Source: CAYWGR01 sp964458015 (GTDB lineage: Bacteria > Planctomycetota > Planctomycetia > Pirellulales > Thermoguttaceae). Taken from it: 13,407 nucleotides of DNA. Position numbers and translations under genes: made by a program. The stretch is from positions 1 to 13,407 of the forward strand of contig CAYWGR010000159.1 of assembly GCA_964458015.1 (NCBI GenBank), written 5' to 3'. Below the pieces are notes generated by a model. That model was not told the DNA's origin and made no database searches. It saw only the letters and a list, made by a program, of their open reading frames with translations. Of this stretch, positions 4,225 to 12,172 are shown in pieces (positions within the stretch are counted from its first letter, which is position 1; the number at the start of each line of letters is the position of its first letter).

Positions 4225-6855
4225 ATGCGTATTGCCACAATCGTGACCGCGGCATTGTTGATGGATATCGGGCTCGGTGTTGCCCAAGCCGAGGAACCGT
4301 TGTTCCCATTTGTCATCTCTTACGATGTGGCAAAAAATGTAACAGATCTTTCGGGATGGCTGCCCCGTCCGGCAGGCAAACAAGGGTTCATCGAGGTGCG
4401 CGACGGCCATCTGGCAACCGACGACGGTTCCGTTCGTTTTTGGGGCACCAACTTGTGTTTCGACGGCTGTTTCCCTTCGCACGAGCAGGCCGAGCGCGTG
4501 TCAGCCCGACTGGCACGGCTGGGGATCAACTGCGTCCGTCTCCATCACATGGACTCGCATTCGATCTGGGGAAAGAGTCCCAGCAAACTCACGATTGATC
4601 CCGCACAACTCGAACGGCTCGATTTCCTGATCCATCAACTGAAACTGCACGGCGTATACGTCAACATCAATCTGCATGTGTCGCGGTGGTTCGATACGGC
4701 CGAGGGTTTTTCCGACCGCGAGAAACGGCCCAGTTTCGATAAGGGGCTCGATCAATTCGAACCGCGCATGATCGAATTGCAGAAAAAATATGCCAAGGAT
4801 CTTCTGACCCACGTCAATCCATACACGAAAAATGCTTATGTCGACGAACCGGCGGTCGCCTTCGTGGAAATCTCGAACGAAGACGGCCTTTTCGCCGAAT
4901 GGAGCGGCGGCCAACTGGATTCGTTGCCCGAGCCTTATGCCACTTGCTTCCGCAAGCTCTGGAATGTATGGCTGCGGAAAAAATACGACTCGACCGCGAA
5001 GCTCCAAAAGGCCTGGGGCAACGGACAGACGACCACGCTCGGCAAGGAGATGTTGCACAACGGAAATTTCTCGCGGCCCTTGGAGAATATCTGGCAAGTC
5101 GAACGCGATGAAGGCACAAAAGCTGACATCTTGATCGAGCCGGGCAAAGATGGTTCGTCAAAACATGTTCTTCGCGTCTTCGTGCAGGATTCGGGCCGCG
5201 TACCGTGGAATCCCCAAATCGTCCAACGCGGCTTGGCCTTCAAAAAAGGATCTTCCTATACGCTCTCGCTCCGATTGCGAGCCGACGGCAATCGCCGTTG
5301 CGCGGTGAATTGCATGATGGATCACGATCCTTGGCAACCGCTGGGGCTTTCGACCAGCGTCAATGCCGGGCCGGCATGGCAAGAGGTTCGTTTCACATTC
5401 ATCGCTCCCGCTGATGATGCCGTTGCACGCATCACCTTGACCCAATTCGAGAAAAACGCAACGTTCGAGTTTGCCGACATTTCGCTGCGGCCCGGCGGCA
5501 TCGTTGGCCTGGGAGCAGGCGACAAACTGGAAGACGGCAGCGTGCCGATCGTTCGCGGCGCGTCGGGCCCGTCGATGACGACGGACGATTTCTGCGATTT
5601 TCTCCGCGATACCGAGAAAAACTACTGGCAGGAAATGCAACGTTACCTCAAAAAAGAACTGCATGTGCAGTCGTTGGTTTGCGGCACGCAACTCGGTTTC
5701 AGCACCCCGCACATCCAGGCGGGCCTCGACTATATCGACAACCACGCCTACTGGGAGCATCCCTCTTTCCCGCATCGCCCTTGGGATATTAAAGACTGGT
5801 ACATCAACGACGTCGCTTTGGTCAACAGCCCAGGCAGCACTTTGGCCCATCTGGCCATGGGGCGCGTCGCCGGCATGGCATACACCGTGACGGAATACAA
5901 TCATCCCGCACCCAACTCCTACGCCGCCGAGGGCTTCCCCATGATTGCCTCGTTCGGCGCGTTCCAGAATTGGGACGCCATCTACTCGTTCGCCTATTCA
6001 CACAATGCGGATTACGAACCACGGCGCATCGAGGGCTTCTTCGACAACAAAAGCCGCACGGATATCTTGGCCCACGCGCCGGCATGTGCGGCCATGTTCC
6101 TGCGCGGCGACGTAGAGGCATCGAAACACCCGACCGTCATTCCATTCCCGATGGATGAGGAACGACGCCACTTGCAAAAGAACCACAACGCTTGGTCGCT
6201 GACCGCACGGCAGCTTCTCGACGATCTGCAATATCCGCTGCTGCATGGCACGGCGTTGGACCTCCGTTCTCGGGCAACCGGCACGGACGACAAAAGCATC
6301 ACGCTGGGCGAAGGTCGCAAGGCATTGGCCGCCGGCGTATTTCGCTCGGATACCAGCGAGATTCGTTGGGACATCACCGATAAAGAGGCAGGCTATTACA
6401 CGGTCGATACGCCCCGGAGCAAACTTTTTACCGGTTTTGTGCGTAACCGCGTTTTTACATTAGGTAACGTCGCGCTCAAAATCGCTCCCACGCGGCTTGA
6501 TTGGGCCACGATATCGCTGACGGCCATCGACGGCAAGAGTTTTGACCGGCCCGGCCGAATTCTCATTGCTGCCACCGGCTTGGTGCAAAACAAAGACGCG
6601 AAGCTTGAACGTTTAGGCGACCGTCGCGTTACCTTGCGCGATCAATGGGGTCGCGAGCCGATCCTCTGCGAAGGAATCAAAGCAACTGTTACCTTGCCCG
6701 TATCTTGGGGACAGGTAAAGTGCTATCCACTCGACGAATCGGGCAATCGCCGCGAAGCCATCGACATCGAGCACGACGGCGACCGAAGCCAAATCGAATT
6801 GCACCCGAAGTACAAAACCGTTTGGTACGAGGTGGAGATCAAGCCGGCAATTTAA
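4225..6855 (+). CDS. Secreted clan-A-like glycoside hydrolase with nested carbohydrate-binding domain
   Basis: The protein has 876 residues and opens with a signal peptide (hydrophobic 4-20, AQA/E cleavage after about 22). A TIM-barrel-like region begins with RFWGTNLCFDG (71-81), LGINCVRLHHMD (99-110) and GVYVNINLHVSRWF (143-156). VAFVEISNE (211-219) carries the Asn-Glu pair typical of clan A acid/base residues (E219). A second candidate, the nucleophile, is E557 in TVTEYNHPAPNSYAAE. Between them, about 274-424, lies a beta-sandwich resembling CBM4/9 (NGNFSRPLENIW at the start, FEFADISLRPGG at the end). Residues about 640-876 are beta-rich, including YYTVDTPRSKLFTGFV. The family is probably GH5-like, but the substrate cannot be read. 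The ATG at 4225 has AAGGAG at 4210-4215. It should act in the periplasm or outside the cell. It converges with the sialidase-like gene 50 bp away; no clear terminator is visible between them. Confidence 0.75.
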   Translation: MRIATIVTAALLMDIGLGVAQAEEPLFPFVISYDVAKNVTDLSGWLPRPAGKQGFIEVRDGHLATDDGSVRFWGTNLCFDGCFPSHEQAERVSARLARLGINCVRLHHMDSHSIWGKSPSKLTIDPAQLERLDFLIHQLKLHGVYVNINLHVSRWFDTAEGFSDREKRPSFDKGLDQFEPRMIELQKKYAKDLLTHVNPYTKNAYVDEPAVAFVEISNEDGLFAEWSGGQLDSLPEPYATCFRKLWNVWLRKKYDSTAKLQKAWGNGQTTTLGKEMLHNGNFSRPLENIWQVERDEGTKADILIEPGKDGSSKHVLRVFVQDSGRVPWNPQIVQRGLAFKKGSSYTLSLRLRADGNRRCAVNCMMDHDPWQPLGLSTSVNAGPAWQEVRFTFIAPADDAVARITLTQFEKNATFEFADISLRPGGIVGLGAGDKLEDGSVPIVRGASGPSMTTDDFCDFLRDTEKNYWQEMQRYLKKELHVQSLVCGTQLGFSTPHIQAGLDYIDNHAYWEHPSFPHRPWDIKDWYINDVALVNSPGSTLAHLAMGRVAGMAYTVTEYNHPAPNSYAAEGFPMIASFGAFQNWDAIYSFAYSHNADYEPRRIEGFFDNKSRTDILAHAPACAAMFLRGDVEASKHPTVIPFPMDEERRHLQKNHNAWSLTARQLLDDLQYPLLHGTALDLRSRATGTDDKSITLGEGRKALAAGVFRSDTSEIRWDITDKEAGYYTVDTPRSKLFTGFVRNRVFTLGNVALKIAPTRLDWATISLTAIDGKSFDRPGRILIAATGLVQNKDAKLERLGDRRVTLRDQWGREPILCEGIKATVTLPVSWGQVKCYPLDESGNRREAIDIEHDGDRSQIELHPKYKTVWYEVEIKPAI

Positions 6856-6905
6856 TCCGCCGACTTACGAGAACAAACGCTCGCAGCGCAAAGAACGGCT
6901 GCCCA

Positions 6906-7946
6906 TCATGGGATTTTGGACGGATCCATCACAACATGCTTGATTCGCTTGCGGTCCCAGGTGTAAGTGATGTGGACCAAACCGTCTTTCGTTTGAATGA
7001 CGGCCGGGTAGGAATACTCGCCGAGCGAATTCTCCAACGTGGCGATTGAAAACCACTTTTTGCCGTCGCGCGATAACCCGACATTCAAGGGACTGCGGCC
7101 AATCGGCGTATTGTTGAAGATCAACAGATGGCGGCCGTCGCGCAGCGTCACCGCGTCGATGCCCGAGTTAGGGTTAGGCACGTCCAACGCCGTCATTTCG
7201 CCCCAACTCTTGCCGCCGTCGGTCGATTCGATGGAAAACAGCTTCAGTTGCCTCGTGCGTCCGATGGCTTGCAGCCGGCCGTTTTCGTGGAGCAAAATAC
7301 TCGGCTGAATCGCAGCAAACTTGCGGCCATCGTTTAGCGGGCCGGTGCTTTGCCACGTTCGGCCTTGGTCGGCACTGCGCTCGAAATGAACGCGCCAGCC
7401 GTGATCCTCGGTGCTCGATGGGCTAATAATATCGCCGTTGGCCAACTGCACCGGCTTGTTCTTAATCGGACCCAAAATGCCTTCAGACAACCGTTGCGGC
7501 TTCGACCACGTTCGACCGGCGTCGGTCGAGGTCATCACAACGCCCCACCATCTCGGCACATCGGGACCGACTTTATAGAACAGCATCAACGGCCCATTCT
7601 TGGGCTGGAACAACACGGGATTCCAGCAAGGGTAGCGCATCTCCGCCGATTCCACGCCATTGGCCACCTCGCGCGGCGCGGTCCATTGTCCCTTTTCATA
7701 GCGCGACAGCCAGATGCCCACGTCCTTGTGCTTTTCCTCCGTGCCGCCGAACCATGCAGCCACCAATTCACCGCCCGACTCGGCAATCGTCGAGGCGTGA
7801 CATTCAGCGAACGGGGCCTTCTCGTAAATAAATTCGCTTTTGACGATGCCCGGCTGTTTCGACACGTCGGCAGCGAAAACGACTGCCGGAATCATGGCTG
7901 TGAAATACAAAAAAATACTTACACAGGATGGAATTGCTTGTTTCAT
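6906..7946 (-). CDS. Secreted BNR/Asp-box sialidase-like protein
   Basis: The start is ATG at 7946. A TTG 30 bp further upstream (7976) is in frame but would place ten polar residues before the signal peptide. From the ATG the protein has 346 residues, beginning with a signal peptide (hydrophobic 9-24, VFA/AD cleavage at about 25). The fold is a BNR_2-type beta-propeller. CHASTIAESGGELVAAWFGG (49-68) is a family hallmark, and Asp boxes STDAGRTW (140-147), SADQGRTW (191-198) and STDGGKSW (241-248) are followed by a degenerate SRDGKKW (292-298). Such proteins are routinely called exo-alpha-sialidases, but the RIP motif that carries the first catalytic arginine in true sialidases is not seen. 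It may be another propeller hydrolase or lyase. It follows recG by 50 bp on the same strand with no strong Shine-Dalgarno. Confidence 0.8.
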   Translation of the reverse strand: MKQAIPSCVSIFLYFTAMIPAVVFAADVSKQPGIVKSEFIYEKAPFAECHASTIAESGGELVAAWFGGTEEKHKDVGIWLSRYEKGQWTAPREVANGVESAEMRYPCWNPVLFQPKNGPLMLFYKVGPDVPRWWGVVMTSTDAGRTWSKPQRLSEGILGPIKNKPVQLANGDIISPSSTEDHGWRVHFERSADQGRTWQSTGPLNDGRKFAAIQPSILLHENGRLQAIGRTRQLKLFSIESTDGGKSWGEMTALDVPNPNSGIDAVTLRDGRHLLIFNNTPIGRSPLNVGLSRDGKKWFSIATLENSLGEYSYPAVIQTKDGLVHITYTWDRKRIKHVVMDPSKIP

Positions 7947-7996
7947 AGAAATAGCGTGGTTAAGGTTCAATATCAATTTCTACACTTAAATGACTG

Positions 7997-10099
7997 TTAC
8001 CCTACGTCGCCTAAATCAAGTGCCTTGCCGTAACGCACGAACATCATGCGGCGCAGCTTGGCGTACTCTTCACGTGCAAGCTCCGGATCGGAAGCGGCCA
8101 AGGCCAGGGCGTCGCGACGGGCTTCTTCCAACAGTTCGCGGTCTCGCAGCAAGTCGGCAATGCGCAAAGGCGGCAAGCCATGCTGTTTGGTGCCGAAAAG
8201 ATCGCCGGGCCCGCGTAATTTGAAGTCGGCTTCGGCCAGTTCAAAGCCGTCGGTCGAAGCAACGAATGCCTTGAGCCGCTGGCGCGATTCCTCGGTTTGC
8301 GGATCACCGAAGACACAGCAAAAGCCGGGGAATTTTCCACGGCTGATGCGCCCGCGAAGCTGATGCAGTTGGGCTAGACCGAAATGGTGTCCGCTCTCGA
8401 TCGTCATCAACGTAGCATTGGGCACATCGACGCCCACTTCGACCACCGACGTTGAAACCAACACCTGGATCTCACCCGAGCGAAAATCCTCCATCACGGC
8501 ATCCTTTTCGGCGGGCGTCAGGCGGCCATGGATCAAGCCGAGCCGAAACGCTTCGAGTTCGCCGTTGGCCAAGGTCTCGTAGGTTTCTTCCAGGCTGACG
8601 GCCTCTTTTGCATCCGACTCCTCGACCAGCGGCGCGATAACATAGCCTTGGCGGCCTTCACGCAACTTTTTGCGGAAAAAGTCCCACCATTTTGCCCGTT
8701 GCGTTTCGTTGGCCAGATAGGTATTCACTTTCTGCCGGCCGGGCGGATGGTCGCGAAGGGTTGAAACATCGAGATCGCCGAACAACGTCATGGTGATCGA
8801 GCGCGGGATGGGCGTGGCCGTCATGACGAGATAGTGCGGGGCATCACCCGACTGCTTGAGCGCCGCCCGTTGACGCACGCCGAACTTGTGCTGCTCGTCG
8901 ATCACCACCAATCCAAGCTTCGCGAAGGATACGTCTTCCTGGATGATCGCCTGCGTGCCGACGACAATATCAATTTCGCCCTCGGCGATTTGTTGCAGCA
9001 GCGCGGATCGCTGACTAGCGCCTAATCCTCCGGTAAGCTGAGCACGTCGCACCTGGCTTGCCGCCAGCAAGCGATCCAGGGTCATGGCATGTTGGCGCGC
9101 CAGTATTTCCGTGGGCGCCATGAGCACCGCTTGATAGCCATGCGCGACGGCCAAAAGCATCGCATAGACGGCCGCCACCGTTTTGCCGCTGCCGACGTCG
9201 CCTTGCAACAATCGGTTCATCGGCCGGGGGCCGGCCATGTCGGCCGCGATTTCGGCAATCGATTGCTGCTGACCCGCGGTCAACTCAAACGGAAACAATC
9301 GCCGAATGCGCGCGTCGATCTTGGCCGAACACTCCAACGCGGGCGCCTTCCGGCAGTCGTGCTGTTGATGGCGTTTGACCGCCAGCGCAAGTTGCAAAAT
9401 AAAAAGCTCTTGATAAACAAGCCGTCGGCGCGCCTGGTCAAGGCTCTTATGGTCGTCGGGAAAATGAATCTGCGGCAACGCCTGATGCAGCGGCCAGAGA
9501 ACATGTTCTTGCAAGTACGTTTCGGGAAAAACTTCCTCAAGCAGCGGAACATATTGGTCGATCGCCCCGCGCACGATTTTTCGCATCTGCCATTGCAGCA
9601 GACCTTCGGTCAAACTGTAAACAGGCAATATCTTTGCCTCCGGCTCGTCATCCTCGGCATCGAGGATTTCCACTCGCGGATGGTGCATCTGCCAAACAAG
9701 CCCCTCGTGCTTCGGCTTGCCTGAAAGCATGACTTTTTGGCCGAAGTTCAATTTGTCGCGCATAAAGGGCTGGTTGAACCAGATGGCGCGCAGGTGTCCG
9801 GTGCGGCATTGGATCGAGATGCCGAGTATCGAACCGCCGGAACTGGTGGTGCGAAGGTCGATATCTTCGATGACGCCGCGAACCGACTGCAACTTGCCCT
9901 CCTCAAGCTGGACGACCTCGCGCTCGTCCGTAAAATCCTGATAGTCGCGCGGAAAAAAGAACAGGATGTCGCGGACGGTGAACAGCTCCATCCGTTCGAG
10001 CAATTCCGCCCGGGCCGGCCCTACGCCCTTCAAAAATTGCACGGGCGTAGCGAGCAATTGGGCAGGCGTTTTCGACGGCGTTGGATCGGCGGTGCTCAT
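7997..10099 (-). CDS. recG: ATP-dependent DNA helicase RecG
   Basis: RecG remodels stalled replication forks and branched DNA in the cytoplasm. The 700-residue protein has the wedge/OB region at about 15-150 (VQFLKGVGPARAELLER, DILFFFPRDYQDF), then the helicase core: FELTAGQQQSIAEI (271-284), Walker A GDVGSGKT (300-307), MAPTEILARQH (327-337), GTQAIIQ (381-387), DEQH (401-404) and TATPIPRS (427-434). The second RecA lobe has HGRLTPAEKDAVMEDF and VSTSVVEVGVDVPNAT, then QLHQLRGRISRG (about 577-588). The C-terminus has LRGPGDLFGTKQHGLP. Length and domain order are full. In motif VI the usual RGRVGRG reads RGRISRG. The ATG at 10099 is preceded by a close GAAGGGG. It is separated by 261 bp from the VTT gene upstream, so it may have its own promoter. 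Confidence 0.96.
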   Translation of the reverse strand: MSTADPTPSKTPAQLLATPVQFLKGVGPARAELLERMELFTVRDILFFFPRDYQDFTDEREVVQLEEGKLQSVRGVIEDIDLRTTSSGGSILGISIQCRTGHLRAIWFNQPFMRDKLNFGQKVMLSGKPKHEGLVWQMHHPRVEILDAEDDEPEAKILPVYSLTEGLLQWQMRKIVRGAIDQYVPLLEEVFPETYLQEHVLWPLHQALPQIHFPDDHKSLDQARRRLVYQELFILQLALAVKRHQQHDCRKAPALECSAKIDARIRRLFPFELTAGQQQSIAEIAADMAGPRPMNRLLQGDVGSGKTVAAVYAMLLAVAHGYQAVLMAPTEILARQHAMTLDRLLAASQVRRAQLTGGLGASQRSALLQQIAEGEIDIVVGTQAIIQEDVSFAKLGLVVIDEQHKFGVRQRAALKQSGDAPHYLVMTATPIPRSITMTLFGDLDVSTLRDHPPGRQKVNTYLANETQRAKWWDFFRKKLREGRQGYVIAPLVEESDAKEAVSLEETYETLANGELEAFRLGLIHGRLTPAEKDAVMEDFRSGEIQVLVSTSVVEVGVDVPNATLMTIESGHHFGLAQLHQLRGRISRGKFPGFCCVFGDPQTEESRQRLKAFVASTDGFELAEADFKLRGPGDLFGTKQHGLPPLRIADLLRDRELLEEARRDALALAASDPELAREEYAKLRRMMFVRYGKALDLGDVG

Positions 10100-10209
10100 A
10101 CCCCTTCATTTTAACGCCACCGGACGCACGAGGGGAGTGGGGCGTTTTCTAGGATACAGTAAAAGATGACGGCTTTTTTCCGCGGACCGTAATAAACACA
10201 ACAGAATAG

Positions 10210-10230
10210 CCGGGAGCTAACAGCTCCCGG
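10210..10230. repeat. Perfect 9-bp palindromic hairpin between VTT gene and recG
   Basis: CCGGGAGCT (10210-10218) and AGCTCCCGG (10222-10230) pair perfectly around AAC. It lies 131 bp downstream of the VTT stop and 111 bp upstream of the recG start. Neither strand has a U-tract directly after it, so a classical terminator is unlikely. It may be a dispersed palindromic repeat unit or a structured element. Confidence 0.45.
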
Positions 10231-10259
10231 AATGTGTGCGAATTGCACCACAGTTTAGC

Positions 10260-10278
10260 GGCCGATGGTACGTCGGCC
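10260..10278. repeat. 6-bp hairpin downstream of VTT gene
   Basis: GGCCGA (10260-10265) and TCGGCC (10273-10278) pair around a 7-nt loop. It lies between the VTT stop at 10361 and the stronger hairpin at 10210-10230. It has no U-tract. The rest of 10100-10360 shows no gene or recognisable site. Confidence 0.2.
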
Positions 10279-10360
10279 CTGCTGTCGAGCCGCCGTTCCC
10301 GTGGCAACGAAACAACATAGCTTATCCAACTTGACTATAAGAAATTACTGCACCTGTTTT

Positions 10361-11035
10361 CTAAGGTTTGCCAATGCTCTCGTCCTTCAGCGAATCCGCC
10401 GAAGAAGCCGGCCAAAACCAACGTGCAACGGCAGCGGCAGTCAACGGAATGGCGATCGCGGCAGCCAGCGCCGTGGGCAATGACACGCGATCTCCCAACG
10501 CGGCATAAACCGCCGCGATGGCGAAATTGCTCAAACCGACTGCAACAATAAATCGCCACCACGACAATCGCATTGTGCCCATCAACAAAACGCTGGCCTC
10601 GGCAAAGACCGGAACGGGACGCGCCAAGACCAGGATGAGTATTCCGTAACGGTCGGCCAAGGAATCCATATGGTTGAGTTCTTCCTCGCTCGAAAACCGC
10701 CTAGCCAAGGGACGGCCGAACCAGCGCACAAGCCAGAAGGCGACCATCGCACCGAGAGTCATGCCGAACCACGAGGCAGCCGTTCCCGCCATGAGGCCCA
10801 ACGTGCGCCCCGCGAACGTGCCGACAAGGCTCGACGGCACCGGCAGAAAAATATCCGAGGCCAATAGCCCAATCACCAGTGCCGCCGCCGCGCCGGGCGA
10901 AAGAGAGTTGTCGAGCCACCCCGCGATCTGCGTTTCGGCCGACTCGCCGAATCCAAGGAACGGCACAATCGGAACCGCCAACACCACGGCGATCAACAAT
11001 AGCCATCGAAATAGAGAACCACTTTTTTTGCTCAA
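10361..11035 (-). CDS. VTT/DedA-type integral membrane protein
   Basis: From the chosen start the protein has 224 residues. Hydrophobic segments lie at about 9-28, 47-63, 70-104, 131-153 and 160-205. FLPVPSSLVGTFAG (63-76) and LARPVPVFAEASVLLMG (137-153) match the two half-helix/re-entrant loop motifs of the VTT (SNARE-associated/DedA) family. Some bacterial DedA proteins recycle polyprenyl phosphate lipid carriers across the membrane; that role here is inferred. The start is TTG at 11035, with GAGG at 11042-11045 spaced 6 bp away. This places it 20 bp after the alpha/beta hydrolase stop. A TTG at 11059 overlapping that stop is the alternative. The frame stays open further into the hydrolase, but those residues are polar and unlike the family. 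It is probably co-transcribed with the hydrolase. Confidence 0.8.
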   Translation of the reverse strand: MSKKSGSLFRWLLLIAVVLAVPIVPFLGFGESAETQIAGWLDNSLSPGAAAALVIGLLASDIFLPVPSSLVGTFAGRTLGLMAGTAASWFGMTLGAMVAFWLVRWFGRPLARRFSSEEELNHMDSLADRYGILILVLARPVPVFAEASVLLMGTMRLSWWRFIVAVGLSNFAIAAVYAALGDRVSLPTALAAAIAIPLTAAAVARWFWPASSADSLKDESIGKP

Positions 11036-11041
11036 CGAAAA

Positions 11042-11045
11042 CCTC
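11042..11045 (-). promoter_or_regulatory. Shine-Dalgarno that sets the VTT gene start
   Basis: On the - strand GAGG is followed by six bases (TTTTCG) and then TTG. It is the only well-placed ribosome binding site near the beginning of the VTT frame, and it makes TTG at 11035 the best start. Confidence 0.55.
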
Positions 11046-11055
11046 GCGGGTGCTC

Positions 11056-12123
11056 TCAATTTTTGGCTGTCGCTGTTTCCGCCGTACCGGCAGGCTTCAG
11101 ATACGTCTCCAAGAATTGAACCAACAGCGTTTGAGTGCGTTCGTTTACCGACTTGGCGATGTCCATCGTATGGGGCCAACCATCGAGCCGATCGTACCAG
11201 TGAGGCACGCCTAGCTCCTTGAGCTTTTCGACCAACATGTCGGACTGTTCGACGGGCACGACTTGATCGATCGTTCCGTGAAGAACAAACGTCGGCGGCG
11301 ATTTGGCAGTGAGATAACGAATCGGCGAGGCGGCGCGATATAATTCCGGATCCTCCGCGAATGATTTGCCGATAAACCGGCGCACGGTGCCGCTTTCGCG
11401 GCCAAGCGGCGTATCGAAATCCGTGGGACCGTATAAATCGACGACCGCGCGAACCGCGCTGCTTACGCCCTCGTGGCCTCCGTGCCCTTCCAACTTCTTC
11501 TGATCCGCCGTGTAGCCGATCATCATCGACAAGTGCCCGCCGGCCGATCCGCCGATGACGGCAATACGGTCGGGATCAACATGAAGCTCGGCCGCCTTGG
11601 CGCGCATCCACCGCACGGCACATTTCGCGTCTTCAACGGCGGCGGGAAACGGAAACTCCGGGGCAAAGCGATAGCTGATCGTGGCGGCCACATAGCCACG
11701 CTGGGCGAAGGCCACGGTGTAGTATTTGTAATCGCTTCGATGCCCTCCGCTCCAACCGCCGCCGTGGATGAAGATCAACCCCGGCGCCGGCTTGTTCAAA
11801 CCCTTCGGCGAATAGACATCCACCAATAAGGCGTGGTCGCCGGCACGGCCGTATTCGATATCCTTGTGTTCTTCGACCGAAGGCGGCGTTTCGACCGGCC
11901 TGAGTTTCAACGCTTCAACACGCCCCAGCGCGTAGGCCAAATAAATGGCATTTTTCGTGGGATATCCGCCCGGCGGCGCGGGGGCGTCCTTGGGCAATGC
12001 AATCAGATCGGGCCGTTGGGGCGGATTTACACCGCTCCAAACAAAGTACCAACCCGCCCAGCCCAATAAGGCCGGCGTCACAATGCCCGCTAAAGATAAA
12101 GAGACACAGGTGGCGCGGCGCAT
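11056..12123 (-). CDS. Membrane-anchored alpha/beta hydrolase (BD-FAE/HSL-like esterase)
   Basis: The protein has 355 residues. A hydrophobic segment at about 7-29 after MRR suggests a signal anchor, or an uncleaved or poorly cleaved signal peptide, so the catalytic domain should face the periplasm. The domain runs from about residue 88 to 342. HGGGW (120-124) is the oxyanion-hole motif of HSL/BD-FAE esterases. GGSAGG (191-196) holds nucleophile S193, D286 (HGTIDQVVP) is the acid and H318 (GWPHTMD) the base. LYGPTDF (230-236) is common in this group. The family hydrolyses carboxyl esters, including acetyl or feruloyl groups on polysaccharides; the actual substrate is unknown. The ATG at 12123 has no clear Shine-Dalgarno. 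The gene follows the GT2 gene by 49 bp and is followed closely by the VTT gene. Confidence 0.88.
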   Translation of the reverse strand: MRRATCVSLSLAGIVTPALLGWAGWYFVWSGVNPPQRPDLIALPKDAPAPPGGYPTKNAIYLAYALGRVEALKLRPVETPPSVEEHKDIEYGRAGDHALLVDVYSPKGLNKPAPGLIFIHGGGWSGGHRSDYKYYTVAFAQRGYVAATISYRFAPEFPFPAAVEDAKCAVRWMRAKAAELHVDPDRIAVIGGSAGGHLSMMIGYTADQKKLEGHGGHEGVSSAVRAVVDLYGPTDFDTPLGRESGTVRRFIGKSFAEDPELYRAASPIRYLTAKSPPTFVLHGTIDQVVPVEQSDMLVEKLKELGVPHWYDRLDGWPHTMDIAKSVNERTQTLLVQFLETYLKPAGTAETATAKN

Positions 12124-12172
12124 GGTATTTTTTCAATAATGAAGGAAAGGGAAAGAATAAGGATGCGGAGAA

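Noticed and set aside
5158..5904. - strand open frame of about 248 codons
   Set aside because: It is the antisense shadow of the glycoside hydrolase gene, whose reading is continuous and domain-supported.
6856..6912. Bidirectional terminator between the convergent genes
   Set aside because: The only palindrome (CCCATCATGGG at 6902-6912) has a 1-nt loop and overlaps a stop codon; no stem with a T-tract is present.
7947..7976. Longer start (TTG at 7976) for the sialidase-like gene
   Set aside because: It would put ten polar residues before a good signal peptide that begins at the ATG at 7946.
7350..8033. + strand open frame of about 227 codons
   Set aside because: It is antisense to the sialidase-like gene and the end of recG, with no Shine-Dalgarno or domain.
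9089..9724. + strand open frame of about 211 codons
   Set aside because: It is entirely antisense inside recG; the codon structure belongs to RecG and the translation shows no domain.
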